A DNA stretch of 64,000 nt, taken from positions 2,790,001-2,854,000 of the forward strand of contig NZ_CP029397.2 of assembly GCF_001704615.3 (NCBI RefSeq), in the 5' to 3' direction. This document shows, piece by piece, positions 51,852-61,936 of the stretch. Each line of letters opens with the position of its first letter. Position 1 is the first letter of the stretch. The position numbers and the translations under genes are program-made. This stretch comes from Acinetobacter defluvii. GTDB lineage: Bacteria > Pseudomonadota > Gammaproteobacteria > Pseudomonadales > Moraxellaceae. The notes below the pieces were generated by a model. That model saw only the letters and a list, made by a program, of their open reading frames with translations, had not been told where the DNA came from and ran no database searches.

Positions 51852-52133
51852 ATGTTATTCAAAAAAATCGCTATTGCTGCTGCAGTTGCTACTACTTTAG
51901 CTTTCGTTGGTTGTGCTAAAAAAACTGAAGAAGCTGCTGCTGACGCTAACGCTGCAGCTTCTGAAGCTGTAGAAGCTGCTTCTGAAGCTACTGCTGCTGC
52001 TGACGCTGCTGCTGCTACTGACACTGCTGCTGCTTCTGCTGCTGTAGATGCTGCTGCTGACGCTACTGCTGCTGCTTCTGACGCTACTGCTGCTGCTGCT
52101 GACGCTACTGCTGCTGCATCTGCTGCTCAATAA
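51852..52133 (+). CDS. Alanine-rich small lipoprotein
   Basis: A 93-residue lipoprotein. The signal MLFKKIAIAAAVATTLAFVGC has lipidated C21. The mature part is almost wholly Ala with regular Asp, Ser, Thr and Glu (repeats of the kind DATAAASDATAAAADATAAAS), which suggests a long helix like Lpp-type murein lipoproteins. I start at ATG 51852 because it gives a perfect signal; an ATG at 51786 adds 22 unrelated residues. The DNA is a near-microsatellite of GCT codons, which creates Ser-rich and Ala-rich shadow frames on the other strand. Confidence 0.85.
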   Translation: MLFKKIAIAAAVATTLAFVGCAKKTEEAAADANAAASEAVEAASEATAAADAAAATDTAAASAAVDAAADATAAASDATAAAADATAAASAAQ

Positions 52134-52153
52134 TAATCAATTTAGATTATTAT

Positions 52154-52186
52154 CAGAAAAAGAGAACCTTATTGGTTCTCTTTTTT
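52154..52186 (+). terminator. Lipoprotein gene terminator
   Basis: AAAAAGAGAACC and GGTTCTCTTTTT pair around TTATT, with a T run after the stem. Confidence 0.92.
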
Positions 52187-52357
52187 ATGCTCAAAATTTA
52201 TATCTAAAAGTTTTGTACCTATCATTATTCTTTTCAATTTCAAAAATAAAAACTTATTCAATCCCAATAATACTGCTTTGCGCTTAAACTCACTCTCTCC
52301 CTCAACTCATCTACCCAACAATAATTACTTATTCTATTTACCTAATTTTAAATCATA

Positions 52358-52388
52358 AAAAACCCCAAGTTTTCACTCAGGGTTTCCA
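52358..52388 (-). terminator. ihfA terminator
   Basis: On the minus strand AAACCCTGAG and CTTGGGGTTT pair imperfectly, followed by TTTTTATG. It lies just after the ihfA stop. Confidence 0.7.
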
Positions 52389-52411
52389 ATATAAAGTCAG
52401 TATGAAGAAAA

Positions 52412-52708
52412 TTAATCTTCTTGTTCTGTACCTACACGCTGTCTAAACTTTTGCCCTGCACGGAAAGTCACTACACGACGCGCAGAAATTGGAATCTCTT
52501 CCCCAGTTTTCGGATTACGACCTGGACGTTGGCGTTTATCACGCAATTCAAAGTTACCAAATCCTGAAAGTTTGACTTGTTCACCCGCAATTAATGCCTG
52601 GCTAATTTCATCAAAAAACAACTCGACCATTTGCTTTGCTTCACGACGGTTCAAACTCGTAAGCTCACTTAAATGATCAGCCATTTCTGCTTTTGTTAAT
52701 GCTGTCAT
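52412..52708 (-). CDS. ihfA: Integration host factor subunit alpha
   Basis: A 98-residue DNA-bending HU/IHF-family protein. The opening [16 protein letters not shown], the [22 protein letters not shown] arm with its intercalating proline, and [16 protein letters not shown] all fit IHF-alpha. It forms a heterodimer with IhfB. It overlaps pheT by 4 bp (ATGA), the conserved pheT-ihfA arrangement of gammaproteobacteria. Confidence 0.97.
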   Translation of the reverse strand: MTALTKAEMADHLSELTSLNRREAKQMVELFFDEISQALIAGEQVKLSGFGNFELRDKRQRPGRNPKTGEEIPISARRVVTFRAGQKFRQRVGTEQED

Positions 52709-55086
52709 GAGGCCCTCAATGTCGCTTGATAAGTGTTTTCTAACACTTGAATAATATTATCCATACCAGATTTAATTTCAGCATCTTCAAGTGTACGTGT
52801 AGGATGTTGCCATAACAATGCAAATGCCAATGAGCGCTTACCTTGTTCAACGCCTTGTCCAGTGTACACATCAAACAACCAAGTTGCATCTAACAGTTCG
52901 CCACCTGTTTGTTGTATAAGTTGCTGAATTTCACTAACATTAATCTTATCATTAATTACCAGTGCAATATCACGTCTGACCGATGGAAATCGTGATAATT
53001 CTGTAAAATTAGATACATAAGTTTGCAAAACAGCCAATTGATCAAATTCAGCGACCCAAGTTATTGCTAAATCAAGTTCATTTTCTAATGAAGGATGCAA
53101 ACGACCTAAGTAACCAATTGACTTCCCATCCACCAAAATCTCAGCAGACTGACCAGGATGCAACCATTCACGTTCAGAACGTACATATTCAACCTGTACA
53201 CGACCCGCAGCCAATAACTCTTCCACTTCACCTTTAAAGTCAAAGAAATCCATTGCCTGTGGTTTGGCATGCCATGATTCAGCTTGTTTCGCCCCTGTTG
53301 CAATCATTGCCAAGGTAGGAATCTGTTTAAGATCATCAATGCCTTGCGCATTTTGATAATCAAAACGTAAACCCAGCTCAAAGAAACGTACACGACTTTG
53401 TTGACGATTAAGATTGTACTGTACGCATGGGATCAAACTTGAAAGCAAAGTTGAACGCATCACAGCCAAATCACTTGAAATTGGGTTTGCTAATGCCAAT
53501 GGATTCACCTGTGAATTCAGTTGCTTTTCAAGTTTTAAATCGGCAAAGCTAAAACTAATCGCTTCTTGATAACCTAAAGTCACTAAAGTTTGGCGTAATT
53601 GCGGCAATTCATATTGGTCTTGATGTTTTGCTAATTTCACATCAATGACAGGCAAACTGATTTGAATATTATCATAGCCGTGAATACGGGCAACTTCTTC
53701 AATCAGGTCTTGGTAAATCGCCATATCATAGCGATGTGAAGGTGGTACTACAGACCATTCACCTTGTGCTTTAACCGTAACTTCACAACCTAAACGTTGT
53801 AATGCGTCCGTGATAAAATCAGATTCAACTGTATAACCCAACAACTGATCGACTTGCGCCTGATTCAGCTCAATCGCATCACGTTTTGGCAATAATTCAG
53901 CTTTTTCAGCTACTGTGATTGGACCAAACTCACCACCAGCAAGCTGTTGAATCAATTGTGATGCACGGTGCATGGCAAGCATTGGCAATTCAAAATCAAC
54001 ACCACGTTCATAACGTTGTGATGCATCGGTATGTAAACCGAAACTACGGGCACGACCTGCAATTGCAAGTGGTGCAAAGAATGCAGATTCCAGGAATATT
54101 TCAGTGGTTTCATCTGTCACAGATGAAGATAAACCACCCATGATACCTGCGATTGCCAATGCTTTGGCATCATCTGCAATCACCATCACATTTTCAGACA
54201 GTTCAACTTCTTGCTCATTGAGTAAAACCAATTTTTCTTGAGCAGTTGCCTGACGCACATGCACAGAACCTTGTACTTTGCCACCATCAAAAGCATGTAA
54301 AGGCTGACCAAGCTCCATCAACACATAGTTGGTAATGTCGACTAAAATACTGTGCTGACGAATACCTGAGCGTGCTAAAGCTTGCTCCATCCATGCAGGA
54401 GTCGGTGCTTTAGTGTTGACATTTTTAATCACACGACCTAAATATCGTGGACAACCTTCAGTCGTAATCACAACTTGCTTTTGATCTGCAATTGTTGCTG
54501 CAACCTCTTTAATTTCAGGTGCAGTTACAGGCAATTGGTTAATAACACCCACTTCACGGGCAATACCACGAATACTGAAACAGTCACCACGGTTTGGCGT
54601 GATACTGATATCAATCACGTTGTCATCAAGATTTAGATATTCACGAATATTTACACCGACTGGCGCATTATCAGGAAGCTCTAACAGACCATCAACTTTA
54701 TCTTCAAGATCAATTTCAGAAGCCCCACACAGCATACCTTGTGATTCCACACCACGAAGTTTACCTTTTTTAATTTTAAAATCCCCAGGTAATACTGCAC
54801 CAATCGTTGCAACAGGCGCTTTCATTCCTTCACGGACATTTGGCGCACCGCAGACAATCTGCAATGGCTCACCTGAACCAATATTCACCGTTGTTACCCG
54901 TAAACGGTCTGCATCAGGATGCTGTACAACGGTTAAAACTTCCCCAACCACTACACCTGTAAATGGTTTTGCAGCAGGCGTTAAGTCATCAATTTCCAGA
55001 CCTAACATGGTTAGCTGGTCAGATAAAGTTTCGCTATCAATCGCAGGATTTACCCACGTGCGTAACCAATTTTCGCTAATTTTCAT
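52705..55086 (-). CDS. pheT: Phenylalanine--tRNA ligase subunit beta
   Basis: A 793-residue beta subunit. Domain order is an N-terminal EMAP-type tRNA-binding fold (residues about 40-150), the B3/B4 editing domain that removes mischarged Tyr, the B5 domain, the catalytic-like core, and a C-terminal anticodon-binding domain with [12 protein letters not shown]. The length matches E. coli (795). Second gene of pheS-pheT-ihfA; an unusual 144-bp gap separates it from pheS. Confidence 0.97.
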   Translation of the reverse strand: MKISENWLRTWVNPAIDSETLSDQLTMLGLEIDDLTPAAKPFTGVVVGEVLTVVQHPDADRLRVTTVNIGSGEPLQIVCGAPNVREGMKAPVATIGAVLPGDFKIKKGKLRGVESQGMLCGASEIDLEDKVDGLLELPDNAPVGVNIREYLNLDDNVIDISITPNRGDCFSIRGIAREVGVINQLPVTAPEIKEVAATIADQKQVVITTEGCPRYLGRVIKNVNTKAPTPAWMEQALARSGIRQHSILVDITNYVLMELGQPLHAFDGGKVQGSVHVRQATAQEKLVLLNEQEVELSENVMVIADDAKALAIAGIMGGLSSSVTDETTEIFLESAFFAPLAIAGRARSFGLHTDASQRYERGVDFELPMLAMHRASQLIQQLAGGEFGPITVAEKAELLPKRDAIELNQAQVDQLLGYTVESDFITDALQRLGCEVTVKAQGEWSVVPPSHRYDMAIYQDLIEEVARIHGYDNIQISLPVIDVKLAKHQDQYELPQLRQTLVTLGYQEAISFSFADLKLEKQLNSQVNPLALANPISSDLAVMRSTLLSSLIPCVQYNLNRQQSRVRFFELGLRFDYQNAQGIDDLKQIPTLAMIATGAKQAESWHAKPQAMDFFDFKGEVEELLAAGRVQVEYVRSEREWLHPGQSAEILVDGKSIGYLGRLHPSLENELDLAITWVAEFDQLAVLQTYVSNFTELSRFPSVRRDIALVINDKINVSEIQQLIQQTGGELLDATWLFDVYTGQGVEQGKRSLAFALLWQHPTRTLEDAEIKSGMDNIIQVLENTYQATLRAS

Positions 55087-55118
55087 TTCAAAAAACCTAT
55101 TATTTCTAAATTTCTAAT

Positions 55119-55216
55119 CCCCCTCTAACTCCCCCTTTAAAAAGGGGGAGAACACCTCAAGCAATTGCTCCGAGAAGTCCCTCTCCTTTTATAAAGGAGA
55201 GGCTAGGAGAGGATTC
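55119..55216. repeat. Double palindromic element in the pheS-pheT gap
   Basis: Two perfect hairpins stand in tandem: CTCCCCCTTT / AAAGGGGGAG (55129-55150, 2-nt loop) and CCTCTCCTTT / AAAGGAGAGG (55180-55202, 3-nt loop). They are related to each other and to the TCCCTCTCC palindrome after polA. The element fills most of the intergenic gap, which suggests insertion of a REP/BIME-like repeat. Confidence 0.75.
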
Positions 55217-55230
55217 ATAAAAAATCTTGT

Positions 55231-56268
<1,038 letters not shown>

Positions 56269-56382
56269 TTATGCAGCTGGATGAAGCCTCATAAACAGGA
56301 AAATCAAATTAGTATTTTCCATCATAAAAAGTATAAGATAATCAGACTTTCATAAAAATGCTGTCACTGAGATCAATAACAC

Positions 56383-57396
56383 ATGGCACTCGACCCAATT
56401 TGGAAACAACAACTCACACTTGTCACCTATGGCAACGAATTTTTGTCCCAAGATTTAAGTTTTAATCAATGGGTCAATCATGCCATTTTTAAACAACATC
56501 GTTTATATTTTCGGGATTTGCTTAGCCAACATTTATTGGCACAGCACTTTCAAATCTGGCTAGAGGGCTTAAAAAAACAAGGCGCTTATCGCTTAAGTTT
56601 ACATAGTTCAAGTCTTTTAAATGACGAACAAAACCCAAATGCCAATGTCGAGTTATTGGCGACACCACATTTTATTGTGAGTCATAGCAAGCAACAACAT
56701 ACGGCTTGGATTTTAGGCAAAGAGCTTGCCGAATGGTACACAGCAGATAATGATTATGCTGTTCCAGAAGCTCAGCAAAACAGCACTCGTCAAGAAACAT
56801 TTTGGCGTTTTGAACTCACTGCAAAATATCATAAAAAAATAGAGCAAGATCTTGCCCAACCGAATTGGGATGATATTCAGGTGTATACTGACAATGAATT
56901 GTTTAATAGCAAATATGCACAAGGCTTTGTTGCGCCAAGTACGATGACACAGCCTTATTTAGGTGTAAGTACCGCCGCAACTTCTCAAGAGAATATCAAC
57001 CATCTTGCGTTATTCCCAAGCGCTTACCCAGCAGAGTATGCACATGAAACGCTACACCGCTTAGAGGCGTTGTCTGCTTTTATTCAAAATAAAATGCGAT
57101 CTTCTTCAAATGATTTAGAACCAGAGATCAGTCCAGAAGAACAGATAAATTTGCGTCATTTTTCACAAAAACTCGATGATTTATATAGCAAGTTTATTAC
57201 TAAAGTTGCCAACCATTACAAGTCAGCACATTTAACCCCAAAACAAGCATCCTCACCTTTTGAACCGATGACCACTGAAAATAAACAGCAACGTTTTAGT
57301 CAAAACACTGAGTCTAAAGTAGGTAAATCAAGCGTGATGACCTTGATTGTGATCACGATTTTGATCTGTATCGCAGCATATTATTTTGGTTTATAA
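56383..57396 (+). CDS. Uncharacterised tail-anchored protein, paralogue A
   Basis: A 337-residue protein of no family I recognise. It has a soluble body, then a polar Gln/Ser-rich linker (about 285-315) and one C-terminal membrane helix (MTLIVITILICIAAYYFGL), so it is probably tail-anchored in the inner membrane with the body in the cytoplasm. It is paralogous to the broken gene at 59845-61082: both share TYGNEFL/SYGNEFL near residue 15, an LxxQGxYxxSLH block, and VANHYKSAHL/SANHYQDAVL before the linker. The function is unknown. Confidence 0.8.
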   Translation: MALDPIWKQQLTLVTYGNEFLSQDLSFNQWVNHAIFKQHRLYFRDLLSQHLLAQHFQIWLEGLKKQGAYRLSLHSSSLLNDEQNPNANVELLATPHFIVSHSKQQHTAWILGKELAEWYTADNDYAVPEAQQNSTRQETFWRFELTAKYHKKIEQDLAQPNWDDIQVYTDNELFNSKYAQGFVAPSTMTQPYLGVSTAATSQENINHLALFPSAYPAEYAHETLHRLEALSAFIQNKMRSSSNDLEPEISPEEQINLRHFSQKLDDLYSKFITKVANHYKSAHLTPKQASSPFEPMTTENKQQRFSQNTESKVGKSSVMTLIVITILICIAAYYFGL

Positions 57397-57426
57397 GTTT
57401 TAATTTTAAATAAAATCTAACTGACT

Positions 57427-57456
57427 AAGAAAGCAACATTAAAGTTGCTTTCTTAC
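57427..57456. terminator. Bidirectional terminator overlapping the NADAR gene end
   Basis: AAGAAAGCAAC and GTTGCTTTCTT form a perfect stem around ATTAAA. The NADAR stop codon lies in the loop, so the hairpin includes its last codons. Confidence 0.8.
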
Positions 57457-57987
57457 TTCCATCAGTGCAAAACCCAAAAGATTTAAACCTTTCCACTTCA
57501 ATGGATCTTCGGCATTTTTATCATCTGCGGCTAAACCAATGCCCCAAATTTTATCTACAGGTGATGCTTCAACCAAAATACGCTCTTGTATATCTAATAA
57601 AAATTGCTTTAATTCAGGATGTTGTGAAAACTTGGCAATATTTCCATTTACAACAATATCGAAACGATGCTGAAGCCAAACATTTTCCTGATAATTTTTC
57701 ACTTTCCGTCCCAAAGCTTTAGCTTCATTAGGATGATTCACCTGAATAATTTTCTGAAAAATATCTTCATCAGCAAATAGTTTGGCTTTTTGCGCCATCA
57801 TATAATGTTCAGCCGTTTCATATTCAATACCATTTAGCTCAAACTTGGCAGGAAACCACTGACTAAAACAGCTTTTATCAACCACACTTTTTTGCTTCGG
57901 TGTATGTCCCCAAAAACATAAATATTTAAAGTGTTTACCTTTTCTCACGTCTTCCTGTACATCAGTGAGGTATTGAAAATCAGACAC
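57439..57987 (-). CDS. NADAR/YbiA family N-glycosidase-like protein
   Basis: A 182-residue protein of the NADAR family. Visible signatures are CFSQWFPAKFELNGIEYETAEHYMMAQKA, the HPNEAKALGRKVKNYQENVW segment and SPVDKIWGIGLAADD. E. coli YbiA cleaves the N-glycosidic bond of riboflavin-pathway intermediates; other NADAR proteins reverse DNA ADP-ribosylation next to DarT. No DarT-like gene is nearby, so the YbiA role is the simpler reading. Confidence 0.9.
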   Translation of the reverse strand: MSDFQYLTDVQEDVRKGKHFKYLCFWGHTPKQKSVVDKSCFSQWFPAKFELNGIEYETAEHYMMAQKAKLFADEDIFQKIIQVNHPNEAKALGRKVKNYQENVWLQHRFDIVVNGNIAKFSQHPELKQFLLDIQERILVEASPVDKIWGIGLAADDKNAEDPLKWKGLNLLGFALMEVRKQL

Positions 57988-57999
57988 ATTCTTCTCTTG

Positions 58000-58482
58000 T
58001 TAAATTTTCCATTGATAATGACAGATTTTTAAACCGTCACCATAGTTTTCAGCATCTTCAACTTGAACCAGTGTCGCACCTAGTTTTTCATAAAAATAAC
58101 GACTTGGATTTTGATCAAAGACTTCCAAAGTTAAGGCATCATATTTTTCGACATCGATACATTGATAAAATCGCTTAAACAATTCTCGCCCTATTCCTTG
58201 TTTTTGAATAGATTTTAATAAATAAGATGCTCGCATTTCAGCAGTCCGTTTTTGCTTTGGTAAATAGCCATCTAAAAAGCCTAAAATCTTTTGATCTTTT
58301 TCATAAACAAGAAGGCAATGATTGTCATCCTAAAACACTTGTGTCCAAATCTGTATTTTTTGCACGACATTTAAAGTAGCCAAAATTTCAGATTTTGCTA
58401 GACCTTGATAAGTTTCACGCCAACTCTGCACATGAACTGCTGCAATTTGTGTAATATCAGCTGGTGTGGCTAGTCGAATCAT
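58000..58482 (-). pseudogene. GNAT acetyltransferase interrupted by an amber codon
   Basis: From ATG 58482 the frame reads MIRLATPADITQIA, then AVHVQSWRETYQGL, and stops at TAG (58330-58332). The same frame then runs on (DDNHCLLVYEKDQKILGF, LDGYLPKQKR, QGIGRELFKRFYQ with the acetyl-CoA loop) to 58000. One CAG-to-TAG change in a Gln codon would explain it. The intact product would be about 160 residues. The C-terminal 78 codons are still open from an internal ATG but lack the N-terminal half of the fold. Confidence 0.85.
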
Positions 58483-58571
58483 TTATTTCTTCCTAAAATA
58501 CCTATGGATTTAAGTAATCAAATCATTTTAAAAAAATTTTCAATTTCTTTTCTTGACCTTAAACGAATAAA

Positions 58572-59048
58572 TTAAATATGTGCATATTCAGAATTTTTGA
58601 TTCTGGCTTGATACTTTTTCCGATTCTTTTTATGGGTTTTGATCATCCATAAAATAATTGAATCTCGACTCAACATTTGTTTAAAACTTTCAGTATTATT
58701 TGAATTTTCCCAAAATGGCTGTTTTGAGATCGCACGACTTAAGGCACGTTTAATCGATTGATATAAATTAAGGTAAAAAGGTAAATCAAGCCAAATGACA
58801 GTATCAATCTCTTGCCAAGTCAAAGGTACTGTTCGAGTATAATTTCCATCAATCACATAGCCATCAGATGACTGCACCATCGCATCTTTAATCTTTTGAA
58901 AAAATTCAGCATCAGGCGTTTCTTGCCAATTATCCAACCACAATAAATCATCCAACTCGATATAGGCTAAATTAAGTTTTTGTGCTAATTGTCGAGCAAA
59001 TGTTGATTTCCCTGAGGCAGATGTACCAACAACATTTATTCTTTGCAT
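58572..59048 (-). CDS. P-loop NTPase, adenylate-kinase-like (FlaR/topology-modulation type)
   Basis: A 158-residue small kinase-like protein. Walker A is GTSASGKSTFA at residues 8-18. The ELDDLLWLDNW segment and DTVIWLDLPFYLNLYQSIKR complete the pattern of the AAA_17/FlaR group of predicted nucleotide kinases. It ends in a basic tail. The substrate is unknown. It is flanked by unrelated accessory genes on the same strand. Confidence 0.8.
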   Translation of the reverse strand: MQRINVVGTSASGKSTFARQLAQKLNLAYIELDDLLWLDNWQETPDAEFFQKIKDAMVQSSDGYVIDGNYTRTVPLTWQEIDTVIWLDLPFYLNLYQSIKRALSRAISKQPFWENSNNTESFKQMLSRDSIILWMIKTHKKNRKKYQARIKNSEYAHI

Positions 59049-59083
59049 ATAGCTATCCTATAAACCTCTAAATTATATGCAAA

Positions 59084-59110
59084 TAAAAAGTAGCCTGAGC
59101 TACTTTTTAA
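59084..59110 (-). terminator. Terminator downstream of the 65-residue protein gene
   Basis: AAAAAGTAGC and GCTACTTTTT pair around CTGA. It lies 17 bp after the stop at 59127 on the minus strand. Confidence 0.85.
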
Positions 59111-59126
59111 CCACATCTTTATTTGA

Positions 59127-59324
59127 TCAATACAATGGGCGTATCGTTAATATCACCTTTTGATCATTGGCATGTTGGTTAATATAATGTTCAACCTCAG
59201 TCACTTCACCTTTCACTTCAGCGTCCGCGCCATACATCACTTTGACCGTTTCCCCAACTCTTGGAATTATTTGTAGTTCAACTTCGATTGAGCCTTGTTG
59301 TAAGCCTTCTATTTCTACACGCAT
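59127..59324 (-). CDS. Small hypothetical protein of 65 residues
   Basis: I do not recognise it. The sequence alternates hydrophobic and charged residues (VEIEGLQQGSIEVELQIIP, RVGETVKVMYG, QKVILTIRPLY), suggesting a small beta barrel or sandwich. An AAGGAG ribosome site 7 nt before the ATG and a dedicated terminator support it as a real gene. Confidence 0.7.
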   Translation of the reverse strand: MRVEIEGLQQGSIEVELQIIPRVGETVKVMYGADAEVKGEVTEVEHYINQHANDQKVILTIRPLY

Positions 59325-59397
59325 GGTATTACTCCTTGTTGTTGTGATTCTACTCTATGCAACACTTAATCAAAGCAAAATACTGATCCTGTAGAAT

Positions 59398-59790
59398 TTA
59401 TGTAAGTGTTGACCGCGCTGTGTAATCTAAATCGTCTTCATCTATATTTTTAAAATCTGGCTCAGGTGTGGTTTCAAATTTTACTGCTTGAATGGTCAAT
59501 TGACCTTGTAATTGTGCCTTTGCCACACGATGCATGCCATCCATCACTCGTCCATCTGCACATAAAATAATAGGATAGGTGAGGTCTGCTTCTTGAACCA
59601 ATTGAATATGCCCAATAATTTGTTGAATTGTTGGATAACTGTCTGGAAACCAATAAGCCTCGTTGAGCTCTTGAATATCAACTAAGAGGATTTCTATGAC
59701 TGGAAAATGTCGGCTTAACTCTATCAAATGATCCACATCCCAAATATAAGTATCATCACCCACTTGACGGAAATGATATTGTTTTCTCAT
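59398..59790 (-). CDS. ParB/sulfiredoxin-like domain protein
   Basis: A 130-residue protein. The block PIILCADGRVMDGMHRVAKAQL matches the DGxHR-type phosphate-binding motif of ParB N-terminal and sulfiredoxin domains. There is no helix-turn-helix, so it is not a full partition protein. Stand-alone relatives bind or hydrolyse nucleotides. The C-terminus is acidic (KNIDEDDLDY). Function unknown. Confidence 0.7.
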   Translation of the reverse strand: MRKQYHFRQVGDDTYIWDVDHLIELSRHFPVIEILLVDIQELNEAYWFPDSYPTIQQIIGHIQLVQEADLTYPIILCADGRVMDGMHRVAKAQLQGQLTIQAVKFETTPEPDFKNIDEDDLDYTARSTLT

Positions 59791-59844
59791 TATTTTTTAC
59801 ACATGCTATATCCTAGTCAAAAAACATAATAACAGGAAAATACC

Positions 59845-61082
59845 GTGTATTTAGAAAGAGCTTATCGCCAAGTGGCTTTAGTCAGTTATGGAAATGAGTT
59901 TTTAACTGGCGCAGTGGATTCAGAAATTTTAGATCGCCATCCTTTACTTTTTACTCATTTTCCAATTTTGCGTGATCTAGAAAAAGGGGCTTTATTGGCA
60001 GGTTCTGCTTCACATATACTCAACCATCTGAAAATTCAGGGGCTTTATAAAATTAGTTTGCACTTTGCATCTAAAATATTTCCACCACTTACCGGTTCTC
60101 AAATCTTTGATTTTTATAATCGTGAACAAGATTTTTGCATCGTCTGCCATTTTCCAAATCAAATTTTTAAAGTGCTCATTCATGTTGATGAAAAACCACT
60201 TTGGCAAGAATATGATGCAAATCAATTTCCATTACAGTCTAACTATAATAATTATCATGATAGTGTTGAAAACTACGTATTGATGGATGTATCACCTGAT
60301 TTTTCAGACAAAATTTTAGCGGATTTGCAGCCTTTTTCATGGCAATCTTTTTATAATGACTATCAAAATAACGTCTACGCCTTTGATATTTCAAAACGCT
60401 ATGGTTCTTTTCCTGTTCCACTGACAGAAAGTAATTGCTATGAAGGTGATCTCTATCAAAAAGAGGAACAATTTCCCTTATTGCCTTTCCTGTTCCACTG
60501 ACAGAAAGTAATTGCTATGAAGGTGATCTCTATCAAAAAGAGGAACAATTTCCCTTATTGCCTTTTAGTTTAAAACGAAATTATGCGAGTAATTTAATTA
60601 TCAATGCGGCTGCGCTCCATCATCGCTTTAATAACGAATCTCATCCTAAAAATGAACATGCTGATTATTGGCACATATCAGAAGATGAAAAAAGAGAATT
60701 TTCACAAGCAGATCATACCTTAGATCAATTTTTACCAATTTTATTAAAACACAGTGCTAACCATTATCAAGATGCTGTGCTTAATGTACAAACACAATCC
60801 AACACGCCTTTTGTTTCCATGTCAAAAACCATAGAAAACTCACACGATGATTCAATAAATTTAGAATACACTAATCCTGAAAACCTTAAATCAAATGAAG
60901 CATCTGCTGGCTTCAAATGGTTTGGACTGATTAAGTTTTTATGGTTTATGTTGTGGTGTTATTGTGCTTTATGGACATTGGCATATTTTACAGTGCATTG
61001 GGGGAATATTTTTGTCCTTACAGTCGCTTTTCTATATGCACTGTACAAAATACTACCTAATTCAAATAAAAAATCTGCGTAA
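59845..61082 (+). pseudogene. Paralogue B of the tail-anchored family, broken by a 77-bp tandem duplication
   Basis: Begins at GTG 59845 after AGGAAA. The first frame gives 218 residues (YLERAYRQVALVSYGNEFL...) and stops at TGA 60499-60501, just inside the second repeat copy. A second frame from 60558 to 61082 (PFSLKRNYASNL...) carries the rest. Removing one 77-bp copy joins them exactly (LLPF to SLKRN) into about 386 residues. The C-terminal part holds SANHYQDAVL and two closely spaced membrane helices. It is related to the gene at 56383. The repeats are identical, so the event is very recent. Confidence 0.93.
60412..60565. repeat. Perfect 77-bp tandem duplication
   Basis: Copies at 60412-60488 and 60489-60565 are identical, each starting CCTGTTCCACTG and ending TTGCCTTT. 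77 is not a multiple of three, so the downstream frame is shifted. A TTT microhomology precedes each copy. Confidence 0.97.
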
Positions 61083-61176
61083 ATCTATTTATTTCACCGA
61101 TTCAATGACCTGTCATTTTTATTTTCATTTTCTGTAAAACAGTGTAAGCGATGTCATCCACAGCCGTAACTAAAAA

Positions 61177-61212
61177 TACAAAATGCCCAATGGGACTCAT
61201 TGGGCATCTTGT
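61177..61212. terminator. Bidirectional terminator before orn
   Basis: ATGCCCAATG and CATTGGGCAT form a perfect stem around GGACT, with A-rich and T-rich flanks, between convergent genes. Confidence 0.85.
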
Positions 61213-61257
61213 TTAAAATAGTATCCACTCATTTTATGATTAGACAAAAAGCATGCA

Positions 61258-61815
61258 TTAATCATTATTTGAGATAAAGAAATACTGACGATAGTATTTT
61301 AACTCTGCGATCGAATCACGAATATCATCCATTGCTAAATGTGAAGCATTTTTCTTTAAGCCGCTCATAATTTCAGGACGCCAGCGTTTTGCAAGCTCTT
61401 TCACAGAGGATACATCCAAATTACGATAATGGAAATATTGTTCCATTTCAGGCATTAAACGGTGTAAAAAACGACGGTCTTGGCAAATCGAATTACCACA
61501 CATCGGTGATGTTTTTGGATTCACCCATTTCTTTAGAAACTCTAAAGTTTGAAGTTCAGCATCACGTGCCGTTAATTTACTACGACGTACACGCTCAATT
61601 AGACCTGACTGACCATGTTGTTTGGTATTCCACTCATCCATCGCATTTAAAATTACATCTGATTGATGAACTGCAAGTACAGGTCCTTCCGCGAGAATAT
61701 TCAAGTGATCATCTGTCACAATCGTTGCGACTTCAATAATCTGATCATTGTCGGTGTCTAGACCTGTCATTTCAAGGTCGATCCAAATCAAGCGTGTATC
61801 TGGCGTGCTGCTCAT
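61258..61815 (-). CDS. orn: Oligoribonuclease
   Basis: A 185-residue DEDDh exonuclease that degrades di- to pentanucleotides, including pGpG from c-di-GMP turnover. The first motif is [10 protein letters not shown], followed by [20 protein letters not shown], and the final [17 protein letters not shown] holds the catalytic histidine and aspartate. I start at ATG 61815 (MSSTPDTRL); a longer in-frame start at 61884 would add 23 hydrophobic residues not found in the family. Divergent from rsgA, as in many gammaproteobacteria. Confidence 0.96.
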   Translation of the reverse strand: MSSTPDTRLIWIDLEMTGLDTDNDQIIEVATIVTDDHLNILAEGPVLAVHQSDVILNAMDEWNTKQHGQSGLIERVRRSKLTARDAELQTLEFLKKWVNPKTSPMCGNSICQDRRFLHRLMPEMEQYFHYRNLDVSSVKELAKRWRPEIMSGLKKNASHLAMDDIRDSIAELKYYRQYFFISNND

Positions 61816-61936
61816 AAAGTGCAATCTTATTAGGCTATAAAATATGAATAGTAGCAAATTTCTGAGATCTTCGCTGTAATTCATTTCTGCATCATGTTAT
61901 TTTTGCTTTCTCTTTTTTGTGGTTCTTAGGATATGA

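Noticed and set aside
51836-52130. Ser-rich and Ala-rich open frames antisense to the Ala-rich lipoprotein
   Set aside because: They are a by-product of the GCT codon repeats read in other frames, with no signal or ribosome site.
57439-57987. DarT/DarG-like toxin-antitoxin module suggested by the NADAR protein
   Set aside because: No DarT-like ADP-ribosyltransferase is adjacent, and the sequence fits YbiA.
59398-59790. Chromosome-partition ParB gene
   Set aside because: Only the DGxHR-like core is present; there is no helix-turn-helix, no parA and no parS sites.
59845-61082. Two separate hypothetical genes (59845-60501 and 60558-61082)
   Set aside because: The exact 77-bp repeat shows that they are halves of one gene, and the second half would start at a TTG inside the repeat.
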